Both the position numbers and the translations under genes were made by a program. Below are positions 23,179 through 37,503 of a stretch of 64,000 nucleotides of DNA, piece after piece. Source of the stretch: Drosophila miranda (lineage: Eukaryota > Arthropoda > Insecta > Diptera > Drosophilidae); contig NC_046677.1 in NCBI RefSeq assembly GCF_003369915.1, forward strand, positions 31,390,913 to 31,454,912, in the 5' to 3' direction. The stretch's first letter is position 1, and the number at the start of each line of letters is the position of its first letter. Under the pieces are notes generated by a model. The model ran no database searches. It worked only from the letters and a program-made list of their open reading frames with translations, and was not told the origin of the DNA.

Positions 23179-26100
23179 TGCGCAAAGCTGGAAAGCTCAA
23201 AGCCAAAGGCTGTTTCCGGTGCACAGCAGGCAAAGGACTTTTCATTTGACATTGGCTCCCGCTGCCGCTGCCGTCAGTCCTCTTTCCATCTCTGTCTCTT
23301 TTCTTTTATTTTCTCTTCTCTGTTTCTCTCTGTTTCTCCCCCTCTCCCTCTCTCTCTGCACACACTTCCTTTCCATAATCATAACATGGCAATTTTATTC
23401 AATTTCCTGGCTTTTGTGTACGCAGGATCTAGAGCGAAGGTAATCAAGGGGGATATATAGTACCACTCGGATATACTTTAACACCATGGGAATAGTATAT
23501 ACCACATGGGGAATAGTAAACAGTAATTAACTGCCAAAAATATTGATTTATTTTACAGATTTTTATTGAAATTATAAACAATTTTTATAGAGATATCTTC
23601 CTGTGGTTCCTGTAGTCCCTCCCCAAGTCCCATCATCTTCCCTCTATAAGCAGGGTATTCCCCGCTTCACGAATCAAAGCATCAGGGGCATAAGCTTTAG
23701 TTGTTTTTGTTGCAATGCCGCTGAAATTTTTATAAAATTAACGCACAAGCGGAAACAAAGCCAAAAAGGCAGATCATGCCGGGGCAAGCCCCATTTCTGT
23801 GTGGTCGGGGGTGGGGAGGGGGGACCGGGGGCTTAAGCCAAGCCACTTTTGACTGGACTCGAAACCAGGAAACCAGGAAACCAGGAGCCCTGGAAACTGG
23901 ACCCCGACTTAAACATACACCCACACCCACCCGGAGAGAGTGTGTAAGCTGATTAAAGGCCGCAAGTTGCAGCGAAGTGGGGCAGCAGCGGCAGCTGCTC
24001 AATTGGCAAACACTTTGTCGCACTAATTAAGCCACTTATAGGTGGACTTGGGCCGGAGTTTTGGTTGTGGATCTGGGTCTGGGTCTGGGTCTGGGTTCGG
24101 GGGCCTTGGCTTCGTTTTAGTCGGGCGTGTCACCAGGGCGTATGCGTAATAAATATTGAATGTGCAGCACCAGAACCAGAAGATAAGCAGCAGCCAGGCG
24201 ACAGGCAGGCGGCGCAAAGGCAAAAGTTTTGCATTAAGTATTCCCTTTTTCGGGTGACGGAGGACTACGTGAGACTCAAGGAGCGACGTGACAAGGCTTA
24301 ATTTTGGTTTTCCTTCCGTGCTGTCGTATGCAAAAGCCTAGATTGTAAAGTGCAAAGGGGCGTCTCTCTATAATTGCAATAGGCTTTGATTGGGCGTGGG
24401 GGGCATGCGGAGTTTATGTTAAATTACAGGAAAATTAGCCAGCATTTTGGGGGCAGAACATGGGCCAATTCTTCTTTGCTGTACATCCAATTGTAAAGGT
24501 GTTCTGCAATAGCTTTATAGCCGCTGTTCTTGGCAGCAAAGAAACGCAGGACTGCTCTTAAAGGGTCTACGTGTATGTGCAGCAGAATATGGCCATGTTG
24601 TCACTGATTGCTGTGGCTGTTGCTGTTGCTTAGGTTGTTGTTTGGTTGTTATTGCTAGGCACGAGGCTGGGCGACGCCACAGTCATCGCCATTGCCATCG
24701 CCATCATTGACATCATTGTCGGCGGCACCATCAGCGTTGATGGCTTGTTAAATTGCCAGTTTCATGTTGTTGCTGCTGCTGCTGTTGCACGTGTTTGCCA
24801 GTGAGTGTATGTGGCTGTGGCTGTGGCTGTGGCACGTGTGCTCGTGCTCTTCTCTGTGCAGGTATGCGTGTCTGGGTCTTGGCTCGTCGCATACATTATG
24901 CATTATGCACATTAGCGTACATTATGAACATGTTCTGTGACCCTTTCAAACGAACAGCACCGTGAGAACATGGTAACATGAAAAATCAGTGGCCCCAACA
25001 ACTGGACGCCACCGGGCGACACTCCGTGACCTGATTGGCAAGCAGCCAAAAAAAAGAAGGACTGCAGATGATTTTGGCGCTACTGAAATTAGTCGCCGCT
25101 GCTTCACCCACTCTTGCCACACATTTAAGCAAGTTAGTGGCTGGAAAACGGAGTAAATCATTTAGGAATCTGTCCCTGCAACGCGTGTCAGAAATGCACC
25201 ACAGGATTTTGGGAGCTTCAATTATACTTGGGGATATGTCGGAGGTAATCTATTCTTATTCCCCTCCATGGAATCGCTCTTCTAATACGTGTGTACACCT
25301 CTCTCTCTGCCCCACCCTCGACGATCCTTGTTGAGCTGCAATTATCCCTTATTAAGAGGGATGCCCGCCCCCTCCTGCCAGTGGGAGCTGTCGTCAGTTG
25401 AAATGCCACTTAAATGCATTTAAATGCGGACCACCATTAAGCCCCCCCTTCCCGCGTCCCGCGACCCAGCCCCAACCTCAAACTATTGTGTGGCCATAAT
25501 TATCGCACTGGCAATGGCTCCGATCCACCTCGAATCGATGGTGGAAAATGCGGACAGAAAAAGTCGCGCACAACAATGAATGTTAATTGCAATGGAGAAT
25601 GAGAGGCAGAGTCTCTCTGTCACAGCCTTTTGGCTGGAATTTACGCGCTCGAATTATGTTTAATAAATGTATTACAATAACAGCAACATTTCGCCATTAA
25701 GTGAAGCCGCAAACTGTTAGTGGGAGAGCAATGGTAGCCGAGGGTTTTCCCAGTTTTCCCATGTGCGGTTCGGAGCAATAAAAAGATCAGCCACTGTCAC
25801 CGTCCCCATCCCCGTGCCCGTCCCCGACCCGGCTTAAACAGAGGGAAAGCCAATGCACGAGCCAACACGAGAAGTCATCAACAGCAAATGGAAATGGAAT
25901 ATTTTTTAATGAAGCATTGTCATATAAATTATCCCTGTCGGTCTCCCCGGAGAGAAAGGAGACAAGTCCGAAAGCGGATTAAAGGTTTTAATCCATAAAT
26001 TACAGTGAACTGTTAATTGGGATTTTAAATGGAGTTACTTATGCCTTAGTTCCGCGATTAAGTGGCGGCAATTCGCTGATGAGAAACTGATGAAAGAGAT

Positions 26101-29100
26101 ACACCCATCCTCTCTATAACCTCTACATAGATATTTTCCTGATTAAAATCTGATTGAAAACAAAGCAGAATTTTTTTCTTGAAAATACATTGGATGGAAA
26201 AAATGCCACGTAATCTCCGAATCAACGTTTATTGACCGAAATTAGTTTATTTAAAAAAAAAGCATATATACAAAGATATATTTTCAATGTTCGATTGTCC
26301 TGTAACTGTAATCAGATTTCATTAATTCCCTGCATTGCATCGAGGGCTTTCGTTTCAGTCGCATTAAAAACTATTCGAAAGAGGCAAAAACTGAATGTCA
26401 ATTATCCGAACAAGGCTAGCTGAAACCACCAAAACAGTGAAGCGATCCATAAAAAGTGCGGATTATATGTACAGTCAGTGTCACAATTGTACGACTGCTG
26501 CAGCTGTGGTTAAGCGGAATATTGCCTCTAAGCATGGACTCGCTCATCACTCGATTATATATCTTCGCGATGTACTGCACTGTACTTCCGACTGGGTGCT
26601 AACCTCACCTTAACCCCGGCCTGATGAGTGCTCAATTGGGTGCATTCAGTCGGGGAATCCAATCAATCGGATTCCGATTCCGATTCCGATTCAGGGCTGG
26701 CCCTGGAAGTGGCAGTGGCACTCATTAAGTTGACTTTAAGCCGCGACGAGCTTTGGCCGCGTTAATCCTTCTGTTCAACTTTCATTACATTTACGCCTAT
26801 CTGCATAATTGAAATGAATGTTTCCAGCGATAGGTTTTTGTTTGCCATTTAAAATGACGATAAAAAGTGCACAGATATATGTATATTTTTATATAAAATA
26901 GCAGTGCAAATGTGCAATGACATATGAAAAACATATCATTAATTTTAAATAACCAAATTAAACAATTAATTGCCAAAGACGTGGCCGCCCGAACGCCCCA
27001 ACGCCCCAATGCCCGAATCGAAACAAAAGTCCGCGCCAGAAAATTTAATTTCACATTTCAATGGATCCTGATCTCCACAATAATCCCAATGCCAATACCG
27101 AACCGAACTCAAACTCGCGACCATCATAAGTAATTAAAAATTAAATAACTATCGGCCAGGCCAGGTCCAGGCCGGGACATGACAGCACAGGACGGGACAG
27201 TACTCTACAGGCAATGAGCCATCGCGGAATAAAGGAATTATATTTGCAGGGGAGCACAGAACATACGAAGCCTCGGATACCTTATAGCATTATGGCATGG
27301 GATTTGAGATATGATTATTTAAGAGAAAAGGCACTTTTGATAGGGATTTCGATGGCATCTCTGAGAAGAGATTAAACATGGGCTTAATACACTCAAATGT
27401 TGGGCAGCAGCAGGCTTCATGTTGAAACCGAAACACCCCCTGGAAGGCAGCGTATAATAATACACAAATTACGCATACGCCACGTGCAACGAAATCAAAA
27501 GTGGGAAAAAGCGGACAAAACAGAAAAACCAAACAAACGGCAAAACAAAATGAAATGTAGAGGGGAAAAAATAAATACGGAATTCTGTCGACAGGCAGAC
27601 AAACAAATGAAATTCATTAACATCCTTCTAATTACACCAGACAATGACAGCCAACAGGACAGTGGACACTCTCGCATGAATAGGGGGAGACCTTTGTATC
27701 TGCGTGTGCATTTTGCATACAAATTGCCAAATTAATGAGCCCCCAATGAGCGCCAGACCGCAGTAAATAAAAAGCAAAACACACATTTTTGAGCTCTCTT
27801 TTTGTGGGGAACAAATTAATAACTGATTGCGGTGGAAAATTGAAGGCTAAGCTAATATTTGGAGGCCTCCAGCTTAGAGGTAACTGCGGGTGAGGGTTAA
27901 TTGGCAACAGAATAGAGTGGAAGGAAATATCATTCAAGGAAAGGTCAAATCTATTACAGGCATATCGTAGTTTAGCCCGAATGGAGGGTAATTGGGTTTA
28001 AAGGTTAATCGAGTACACACTGTAGCTGTATCCCTAGAACTGTGCCCATTCAAGTCCATCTTGAATCCGAATCAGTTGGCTAGAAAAACCCATCAGCTTG
28101 CGGCACCAAAAACCTTGTAATTACGAGCCATTTTTGGCATATCTTTGATTTGGTCAGGAGGCAGGAGCACAGACGGACAGATGGCAGACATGTTTGGTGC
28201 ACCACATGCACATTCAGCAGCTCCATAAAGCCACACAGAGCCAGGAGTCAGCATTCAGCCAGTCTGTTGGGCTGAAATCCTAGTTGAACTTAAAATTTCA
28301 CATTTCCTTCCGCACATGCTCTCGAAATGCTTGCGGGAAGCAGCCCATGGAAACGCATCAGCAGGAAAAGCGATGTACCAGCAGGAGCTGCACACACACA
28401 CATCCCCAGATACATCTACAGATGCAGATACAGAAACAGATACAGATACAGATACTGCGGGAGAGGCAGTAGAAGCTGCTGTAGAAGCTTAAGTTAACAA
28501 CTTATGCCGTCTGAAGAGCTGAGGCTAAACTGCAGCCTTGGAGCCAGCCGGGCCTTCAGAGAGGATTCAGATGAAAGACAGATCCCAGGGAGCGGGAGCG
28601 GGACCGAGCCCAGAGAATGCATTTAGGAAGGAAATTAGTAAGTAAGTGTCATAATTTGTCTGGCACCAAGAAGGGACTTTGTCCATGAGGATTATGAAGA
28701 CATTACGGACACATATGCCTGCCGTTGACTTGGAACTTTCTCCTCTTTATGTTTGTGTGTGTGTGTGTGTGTGTGCGTGTGTCCCTATTCTGTTGTAAAT
28801 GGAAATGGAAATGAATGGATAGGGCCCAGAGCCACCTTGGACATTGTCATTCGACGAGAGCTAATCAAAATGTAAATTTCAATTTGTCCAACTTAAACGA
28901 AGAAGGAGACATTTTGGTAAGGAGGTGAGGGCTGGGGGAATGCCTGAACAATGCTTATAATAACGAAATCCCAATTGCAGAAAATCTTTGACTTTTTACC
29001 TTCGAAATGGAAACCCAGGCAGAGCCCAGGACCCCCTCCCAAGGGGGAAGCGACAAATGGCCCAATAGCTTGGATGCTAACTGGTTGTTGCTGTCAACAC

Positions 29101-29730
29101 ATATACTCCTCTGCACAGGGTAGAGTGAAGAGAGCAGGGAGAAGGGAGAGGGAGAGGCAGGGAGATGCTCAGAGGTAGATATCGTCTAAGAGTCGGACAC
29201 AAAAGACGAGTCTCTGGCACGCCGTAATCCTTTTCAATGTTAACTTCCGTTGTGGCCACATTGCCCTTGGCAAATTACTTGTATCCTTTTCTTCCCCCCT
29301 TTCCCCTTCCCCTTCCTGCCCTCCTTCTATGTACAAAATACTCGCATATATATATTTATTTCCTGATTTTCCTTTTTCCTTAGGTTTTCCCTATTTTTGC
29401 CGCAACTTTTGATAACGTCAACAGAATTGAACATAGCCGCAAACCAGAAACAGCAAAAGCAACACAATTTTCCTTTCCTCTTTGCTTTGCTTTCCTTTTG
29501 GCATATTTTCTTCGGGTTTGAATTTTCATTTGGGGTTTTTTCACTTGTTTTTTCCTCCACTGAGCCGCTCTCTGTCTTGGCTTTACATATTATTCTAAGT
29601 ATATTTTGTATATACATATATTTTGTGGCGCTACTCTTCTGTGTGCGCGGTAAAATCCCTTTGTGCCGTCGACGAGTTTGTCAATTTGTGGCAAATGCAG
29701 CAAACATCATCTAATTGACGTTGAAACTAC

Positions 29731-29774
29731 CGACTGCCGCCTGCCGACTGCCGCCTGCCGACTGCCGCCTGCCA
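29731..29774. repeat. 14-bp tandem repeat
   Basis: Three tandem copies of CGACTGCCGCCTGC. Confidence 0.8.
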
Positions 29775-32641
29775 CAATGTGCCACAAAAGACTCGCCTCT
29801 TCCTGCTCTGGTGGCTGCCATCGATGCTGGGCCTGACATCTGTCCACGTGTCTTTCTCTCAAATATCACCGCTTTTTATAACAACGAGTCACAAGAAAAC
29901 ACAGCGGGGCAGGCCATGGACTATGGAACATGGAGTATATAAGGTTTGGGGGAGTTATGCATTAGATCTAAGGGATGGAAGTATTGAAGGGATCCTTCCT
30001 GGAACTGAATGAAATGGCACTTCAGGCACTATATTTATAAATCATTTCTATATCCTTCCAAAATGTTTTGCTCACATTATAATTTCATGGATAAACCTGG
30101 GATAGTCTCTTTCAAGAACCTCCAGAAAACCATTATAAAATCGAATCAAATCTGTAGGGTATTCCAAAATATGTATCTCCATAATTCCAACTCCTTAATG
30201 GTCTTCTTTGTCGAACTTCCCCCTCGAACCCCACCTCACACACACACACGCTAACACACGTACACACGTACGCCATACCCTGCCCTGCCTTAATCTGGTC
30301 CCGCAGTGGCACGTCAACGCTGACAGCTGTGTGATTGGTCCAAGGGGATATAGCCGAACGACTAATTCCTGCCTGCCTGATATCGTATCCGTATCCCCCA
30401 CCTGACTGACTGCCTGATATTCCGTATCCCGCCTCCTGGCTGCCTGGCATCCTTGATATGCCCCCCCCTGCTGCTCCCTGCTGGGGCCTGTTGGGGCTGC
30501 CTGTCGTTGTCAGTTGGTTAATGTTGCTTTTGCATAATGATATTAATTGAGTGATGGATGGGACATGAAATGATATCAATACCAGCTTGCCTAAGCAAAC
30601 AGGTGGAGAAGCACTGAAGGTAGGGCTGAAATCTGAAGGGTAAGCAGATGTGCACTCTAAAATCTCCACTTTTTAGCATTTCACATAGTAAAGACTATAG
30701 ATACTGAACCGCAAAGCAATGGCTAATCAATAACTATGATAAAGCAGTGCACTATGCCAGAGGAGCTGTGCAGCCACTAAGCTGTCGCCAGTTGCAACAA
30801 GTCTATCATTCAAAAATCAAATGCACTGTGCGGGAGTTGGAGTGTGTGTGTGTGTGTCTGCGTAGGTGTGCGTGAAGCAACTTTCGGCACCTTCAAAAGT
30901 TTTAGACTCCTGGCAGCGCTGTTTTGAGACGAGAAAGCGCCGAGTAGCAGCGCGAACAGTCGCTGAAGTGTAACAAAGCAGCACAAGAAAGGGATCTGGC
31001 GCGATGCCGATTACCAACGAAGCCACAACGAACAGCAGGTGCACTTTGCCTTAGAGGAGAAAAAAGCATTGATTTGTGGCTTCCTATGGATAATTGTTTT
31101 TATTGCTGCAAAACAAACAAAAAGTTTATTCATGTAAATAGATCCACAGAATATATGCAGGCCTCACCTGATATTTAGTGCCCTTGAACCTGAGCCCTTG
31201 TGAGGAAAGAGAAAAAAGATCAGCAGCAGCAAAAACAAAGTGGAAGAAGCCAAGCAGCATCTCAGCAGCGAAACTGCAGCTTTGAGCAAAGAGCTTAAAG
31301 CGCAAGCCTCTCTGTTCTCACAGCTTTTTGTAGCTCTCTGCTGCTCTTCTTATACTTTTCGAGAATGCACCAGCAATCACCAACTGTGATCTGCGCTGTT
31401 CTCCTACCTCTTTCTCTCGTTCTCTTCTGTTCAGCCTCGGCGGATCGTCGCGTGATTCGTAACAAGTAAAGTGGTTGTTGTTTTTTCGGTTTGTGTGACA
31501 TGCAGTGACATGTCCGTGCAGTGTAAATGATGCAAGTGTCAGTGTCCGGCAATTGGTTATTTATAATACATTATGTAAATCGTTTCCACGTGCATTTCCG
31601 TAATTGCCTCCAATGAAACTGTGAAACGAAGCAACTCTCTGGCGCTCTCTCCGTTTTGTTTGTATTTTATTGCTGGAAGTGGCGTTGGTTTGCCGCCGCG
31701 GCGTTTCATTACTTTCACCGTTGTTTTTGGCCTTATTGCGAATTGTTTACGCTGCTCGCGTTTTGCTCGGTTGCGGCTCGACGCGTTTCGCCTTCCTCTC
31801 GGCCGCCATCTCCTCTGTTTTGCCAGCTATCCTATCTGCCTGCTGCTCCTCTGCGCTGCAAGGGTGTATCGCCATAAGGTGAGCCATTCAAAGCACTCTT
31901 CATGTTAATAGCTTAGTATTTCAATTAACGTGGTTTTGCGTATGCGATCGTGCCTGCTAAGATCGACAATTCGGGAGTGCAAATTCCCCACCTCACCCTT
32001 TATGGATTTACCTTTCTCCCAGGATTTTCACCTCCCCTCTGCCCTCGGCGCTCTTCGCGGATCCCCTCTGCGGGCTCCCCTGTGCCTTTGGCTCGACTGC
32101 TTCTCTGCTTTCTTGTCGCTTTTTGCGTTTTCATCATCATCAACGGCGGCAGCAACAACAACAACAGTGGGTAGCAAAAGTTTTCGACCGAAATAAAACT
32201 TTTTTTGCACATGCCAATGGAGGCGAAAAAGGGTTCCACATGCGTGCAGGTGCACCCATCTACATCTACATCTATGTGTGTGTGTGTGCTGGTGCTGGTG
32301 TTGGTGTTGGTGAGAGTGTAAGTTTGGCTTAAGTTTTTAGCATACAGAGGGGAGAAGGGCAGCTAGTAACGGTAAAGGTAAAATCGGAATGGCAAAAACT
32401 TGCACAAAAGACCAAGCCGCGCAAGCAGCGCAAGCAGCAGTCAGACAGCAAAGCAGTCCCGAGGTGCGTGCCAGGCACACCTTGAGCACAATTTTGCGCC
32501 TCGCCCGCAACCAGACATTGGTTAGCAAACTTTTCAACTACCTGTGCACACACACACAAACACACACTGCCGGAACCACATATCCTCAGCTGCACTGAAA
32601 GAAAAACAAAGGGGATACATAGAAGAAATTGAAAATTATAG

Positions 32642-32794
32642 CCTGGTTTTTTCAAATACAAAATTAAAATTGTACAATTACAAGGTAATGCTGCCCCCGT
32701 GACCGTCTCGGCTCTCGTGACCACCTATGCCGCTGCTCCAGCGTACACCACCTTTGCTGTTCCAGTCATCGTTAGAACCATCGGAACAATATGA
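32642..32794 (+). pseudogene. cuticle-protein-like 3' exon remnant
   Basis: An open frame after a TAG at 32639 ends at TGA 32792-32794. From about 32687 it reads NAAPVTVSALVTTYAAAPAY and continues TTFAVPVIVRTIGTI. This A/P/V/T/Y composition is typical of low-complexity insect cuticle proteins. An acceptor-like TTACAAG precedes it and an AATAAA lies 6 bp after the stop, so it looks like the last exon of a small cuticle-type gene. I could not find an upstream signal-peptide exon, so it is probably a remnant. The alternative is a real last exon whose first exon I missed. Confidence 0.4.
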
Positions 32795-32800
32795 CAACTA

Positions 32801-32806
32801 AATAAA
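32801..32806 (+). terminator. poly(A) signal AATAAA
   Basis: Canonical signal directly after the cuticle-like open frame. Confidence 0.45.
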
Positions 32807-34961
32807 GCTCCCAATCAAACAAAACCAATTCCCGAAAAAAGTTGTGGAGACATGGAAATGTATTATAAATCTACAAACATGCTTGAAATATTCCTTAGAG
32901 TGTTGCCCCAGTTTTCAAGAAAATATTCTCCTGAATTTTTGTTCCCAGTGTAGCTATGCTCTTGCTAGCCCACATGCGTATCTTGAGAAATTATTATAAC
33001 ACGCCACGTTGGCAACCTTTTCATATGCCACCAACTTTAGACAGCGTCTAGGAGGGGGCAGGGGCAGGGGCAGGGGCAGGTATGGGGAGTGGCGGGGAAT
33101 ACCAACTCTTGTGTAGATATAAAATTATGCGCGTTTATTCGTAAATTAAGTGTGCGCTGGCTCTGTTGCTCTTTGAAAGTTTCGAAAGCAAATCGCTGGC
33201 CAACTTGGCAGCGGAAAGCAACCCAAAGGAAGCCCAAAGGAAAGGCATTTCCATGGGGCGCTGTGGCGGGACGGGTGTGTGGCACGTGACTTGGAAATAC
33301 CTTTCAGTCGGTGTTTATTAAAAATGCACAAGCACTAAGTGGTCATGTCTATCGATAGCCGCCGCCGAAGCCGTATTAAATTTCTCTAACAAGGTTTTTA
33401 AAAATACATTTCATGTAGGCACTCCCAAGCTCCCTCTACCGCCATACTCTTCAGATCTGCCTATAAAGCAGATGATGGGCGAGCAGCTGTCTCTTGGTGG
33501 GTGTTGAAGTGCCACAAAATGGGGCAGCAGTATCTGGGAGATTTTCAAATGTTATTTCATCAAATCAAGCAGAAGGACACCATACTGTCTCTTGAGATTT
33601 GAGTCCCAAAGGGAAGACAGGCAAAGATCTATAGAACAGAAAGACAAGCCTCAGATTATCCCTTCAGGAGACCGAAAATCAAACAGAATATATCGAGATT
33701 CAATTTAAAGAATTTCCAGAATATTCAAAAGATCGTAGAACTTTGAATGGTATTCCCGGATTAACACAATGATTTCTTCCAGCTCCAACGATTAAATCTG
33801 TATTTAATGCAGTTCTGATGTATCCCTACCTCTCCTGTTTACTGGAAAACATTGAATATCCAGGGATCTTGATCTATCTATCCTTCGATGTAATCTGTTA
33901 TCTGTGGCTATCCATATTCACAGGTATTATCGTTACAAGATTCGACTGAGTCTTCGCTGCTAATAGATAAATGCATAAAATTGATTAGTTGTAGAGCTCA
34001 CACTTCCCAAAAGGCTTGCTCTTCTATTTCTTCCCAATTAAGAGACGCATTTCATACTCCACAGCTCCTTTCCACCAATTGAATGATCAATTTTCGGTAT
34101 TTAGCGCCATGTAATCGATATAATCAAAACTTTGCCCAAGATTTAAGCCCAAAGCCCCATCCCATCCACACGCCACACTCCACAGCCGATAAGTGCATCG
34201 GAAACATTCACATTAGAGGGAGAGGGACGGAGGGGGCTGGAGGGGAGCCAAATGGGGCAGACACCGCAAGGGGAGGTACACAGGCGACAGCACAGGAGGA
34301 GCAACGTGGAGGAGCTCCCGGGCACCTGGTCTATGCGAAATTCTGCTGCAGATGCCAGCCAAGCGGAGGAGCGGCCACCCCACATCGGTTGGTCCACATT
34401 ATTGCCAGGTGGAAACTCTAGGAGCGGCAGGCAGCAGGCAGCATCAGTGGCAGTGGCAGTGGCAGTGGCAGCGGCAGCCAAACAAGTAGCTAAAGCATCA
34501 GGAGCGGCGAGGATGGAGTGGAGAGGAGTGCAGGGAGAGCCGGGGAGGGGCTGAACGCTTTGAAGCGCGCTAAAAATTTTCAGATTTTCAGAACATAACA
34601 TTTTACGGTTTCACGGTTCATTGCCACATGCAGGAAAAGTGAAAGATACATCGCCATACACACACACACACACACATCCGCACACAACCCACACACACAC
34701 ACACACACACACATGTAGGTGCTGCTGCTTTCTCTCCATATGAAAGCGATACCTCTCCCGTTTAGACGCTTGAAAACCGTTTGAAGAGCTCCCCACAGAG
34801 CCAGGGGATATGTGGAGAGGGGAGTGGGGAGCGTAGTGGGGAGCGACAGAGGAGGTATTCGATAACTTTTGGGTTTTCCGTTGATTTTGTTTTTGTTAAG
34901 CTTCAGCAAAATATTTTAAGCAGTTTAGAAAGTGCTCATGTATATCACAAGAGCTCACATA

Positions 34962-34999
<38 letters not shown>

Positions 35000-37503
35000 A
35001 CAGATACAGGCACTGGGAAGGGGAGTGTCAGGGGGAGAAATTCTAGCCCTATATCGATGCAACTTTTGCTTTTGTTTGGTGTTTTTACACCCGGTAGTCG
35101 GCAGTCGGTAGTCGGCTTAATGGCCTGTTGTGGTTTGGGCCAAAAGGGTCGTCGAACCCATAGTAGTTTATTCTGAATCAACAGTTATCGAACCAAAACA
35201 CCTAAAAATCTTTGATTTTCTTCTTTGTTTTCTTGCGTTTCACAATTAACAAACCTTAAAATCCTGCTCCTGCTAGAGGGTATCCTTTGGACTGTACACA
35301 ATCCCCTCCCATATCCCCCTCACATGTCCCTTTTTTCCCGTCTGTCTCTATGGATTTTTGAGCCCCGCGGCTCGTCGGTGACGTTAAGCCTTTTGATTTT
35401 GGCTCTAAGCATATCGGATTTTCGAATTTTAATTCATTTAAAACGTGAACAGAGTTTTATGAAAACCAATTTTTATGGTCTCCCCCTGGCACAACCCTCC
35501 CTCCACTCTCGTTCGATGGCGTTGCAAAAAATGTTGTGTGGCGCGGCTTTTGTGTGGTTTCTTGCCTGATGGAATTTTCCCGCGCTGATGAATCGAATTC
35601 ATTTGAATTCAATTTGCGCTCTTAATGGTTCATTAATAAAATATCTAAATTTAATTGTTGGCATTACGGGCATTCGCTGTTTTTTCATTAATTAATTATC
35701 GGCTTCGTATGAGAAGTGGAGGAACGTTCTTGCAGAGGGAGATTTTCCACTATAAGTCTAAGAATATTATGCATTTCAGTGAAGGAAGAGGTATATGGTA
35801 TGGTCTTCATCTTGAGGCAACGATTATCGTATTGGATGGTATTCTAAAGCACAGTTATTCACCCTCTTTCAAGGGATATGTTGCCCTTTCTGGAGATGGA
35901 ATCGTTAAAGGAGTCTATAGGTTATAGGGGACTGTTTCTATGGGGTACTGCTTTCAGGGGCTGCTCCCAATCTCTGGCCCTAGCATCACACTCTCTGCCT
36001 TCTATAGGTATGCGGGTATGTGGCTCTCTCCTTTATTGAATGACTTATGGCCTTAGATAACTGTCAGTATCTCTTAGGACATAACTCTGTGGTCAGTGTC
36101 CCCCCACCCACAGTCTCGTAGGACCCATCCTCGCAGGATCAACAGCCTCCACTATATTGATAATTTATGTTTATTGCTTATGCAAAGCGCCGAGTCCAAT
36201 AAGCGCAAAATCAAACAAATTGCTGGGAAATTTCCACTTGGCAACGGACCAGGAGGATGTGCCACCCAGTGCCGTGACCCCCCTCGCAAGTGTCAATCGG
36301 GGCGGGGGCGGGCCCGGGTTTAGGGGCTTGGGCCATGGCTAATGGCATCTGGCAGCTGGCTCGTTGATAAGTCCCGACATACCGATAAAAGCAGGCGGGA
36401 AATTAGCAAACAAAATGCGTAGCTATGGCTTCCTTCCTTCCTGCATTTATTGTTTTTCATTTTGGGGTTTCGGGGGTTTCGGGGCTTTCCACGCAAAAGG
36501 TGAAAATTGTGTGCGAAAAAATTGTACGTGCGTGAAAATGGATGAATGAGGATGGGCCGCAAAGTGTAATTGTCCGGCGGGTCCGGGAAGGGGCCTACAA
36601 GATGGAGATTCTACCTTCCAGAGAGATTGAAGCCGTTCCGAGTGGCTGTCAGGTGTGTCCGCCAAAGATATGACCCCCCCGTCTGTATGATTTAATGTTA
36701 ATCACTTCCATGCGGCGTGGGCATCCGTGGGGCAGAGGCGCGCTTCTTGGGGGATAAGCATATTGAAAATACAAGCTCGTAAATTAAATTTTACACCAGC
36801 GAACCGCAATGAATAGCAAGGAGTGGGCTCCTGGCCGGACAATGGCCAAATGATGCCGCCACTTGGAGGACCCATCCCGTCCTCTCGTTCCTGTTCCACA
36901 AACCTCATGCCCATAAATTTTTACTAAGCACACGCAGTGCTCTCTCTTCTCTGGAACTGGACTGGTGCTGGCTCTGTTTTGGCCTCTTCCGTTCTGGCCT
37001 GGCCTGGCCTGGTCATCCATTCCCAGAGATGTGTCTACGTCTGCTGTCCGTTTCTCTGCCTTCGCACTCGCCTTCCCCTGCTTTTTTATCGTTTAATTAA
37101 AATTCGCAACACGTAAATCCATTTGAGCCGCTGCTGCAATCTTTACTTTAACCTTAAGGCGGGTCCCAGTCCCAGTCCCGAGTCCCAGTCCCACTCCCAG
37201 TCCATCTCTCACTGTACTGCTGTTTGTGTGTGTGGTAAATCCTATTTTTCTATTTTGTTGCCCCATAAAACCACTTTACACAATTTTCGTCTTTTGTTTT
37301 TCGATTTTCTTCATGTTCTTTCTGCAGCAGTTTCATTCTTTCTTCGCTCTTCGCTCTCCGCTCTTCCCTTTGCACACTTTATTGGGTTTTTGGGTTCGAT
37401 TAGCTACGAAGGTCCTTTTAATTCCCTAAAATCCTTTTCTCAACCAATAAATTTGAGTATCGGTCTTTGGAATATCTCCAAACAAACAGTTCTTATTTCT
37501 TCC
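32807..37503. other. non-coding interval
   Basis: No gene supported. It holds a GGGGCA hexamer repeat (33054-33080), an isolated DRE (33350), CA microsatellites (34661-34712, 34965-34994), a GGCAGT repeat (about 34445-34475) and a CCCAGT repeat (37164-37203). Open frames follow these repeats. Confidence 0.5.
33350..33357. promoter_or_regulatory. isolated DRE/BEAF-type site TATCGATA
   Basis: An exact TATCGATA palindrome with no coding exon near it. It may be a chance match, an orphan promoter or a boundary-protein site. Confidence 0.3.

Larger units (their letters stand above)
20764..32641. other. long non-coding interval
   Basis: No intact coding gene seen. It contains AT-rich intergenic blocks and many microsatellites (GGCAGC/GGCAGAG at 21737-21821, CTGGCTACTGG at 23045-23091, TCTGGG at 24072-24096, GATTCC at 26670-26693, GT at 28755-28782, a 14-bp repeat at 29731-29774). 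A GAGA-rich block at 20880-21120 shares words with 54420-54540. The segment 30890-31040 looks like a fly 5'UTR (a short ATG frame leading into CAG/GTGCAC), but no downstream exon could be joined. Confidence 0.5.

Noticed and set aside
24023..24223. Minus-strand open frame with a signal-peptide-like start and a PDPDPD repeat
   Set aside because: It begins at TTG rather than ATG, and its repeat comes from a TCTGGG microsatellite on the other strand.
25035..25334. 99-codon open frame on plus
   Set aside because: No family similarity, poor start context, and no splice or poly(A) support.
30895..31036. Possible 5'UTR with a short ATG exon ending CAG/GTGCAC
   Set aside because: The donor is weak and no matching downstream exon could be found, so I did not list it as a gene.
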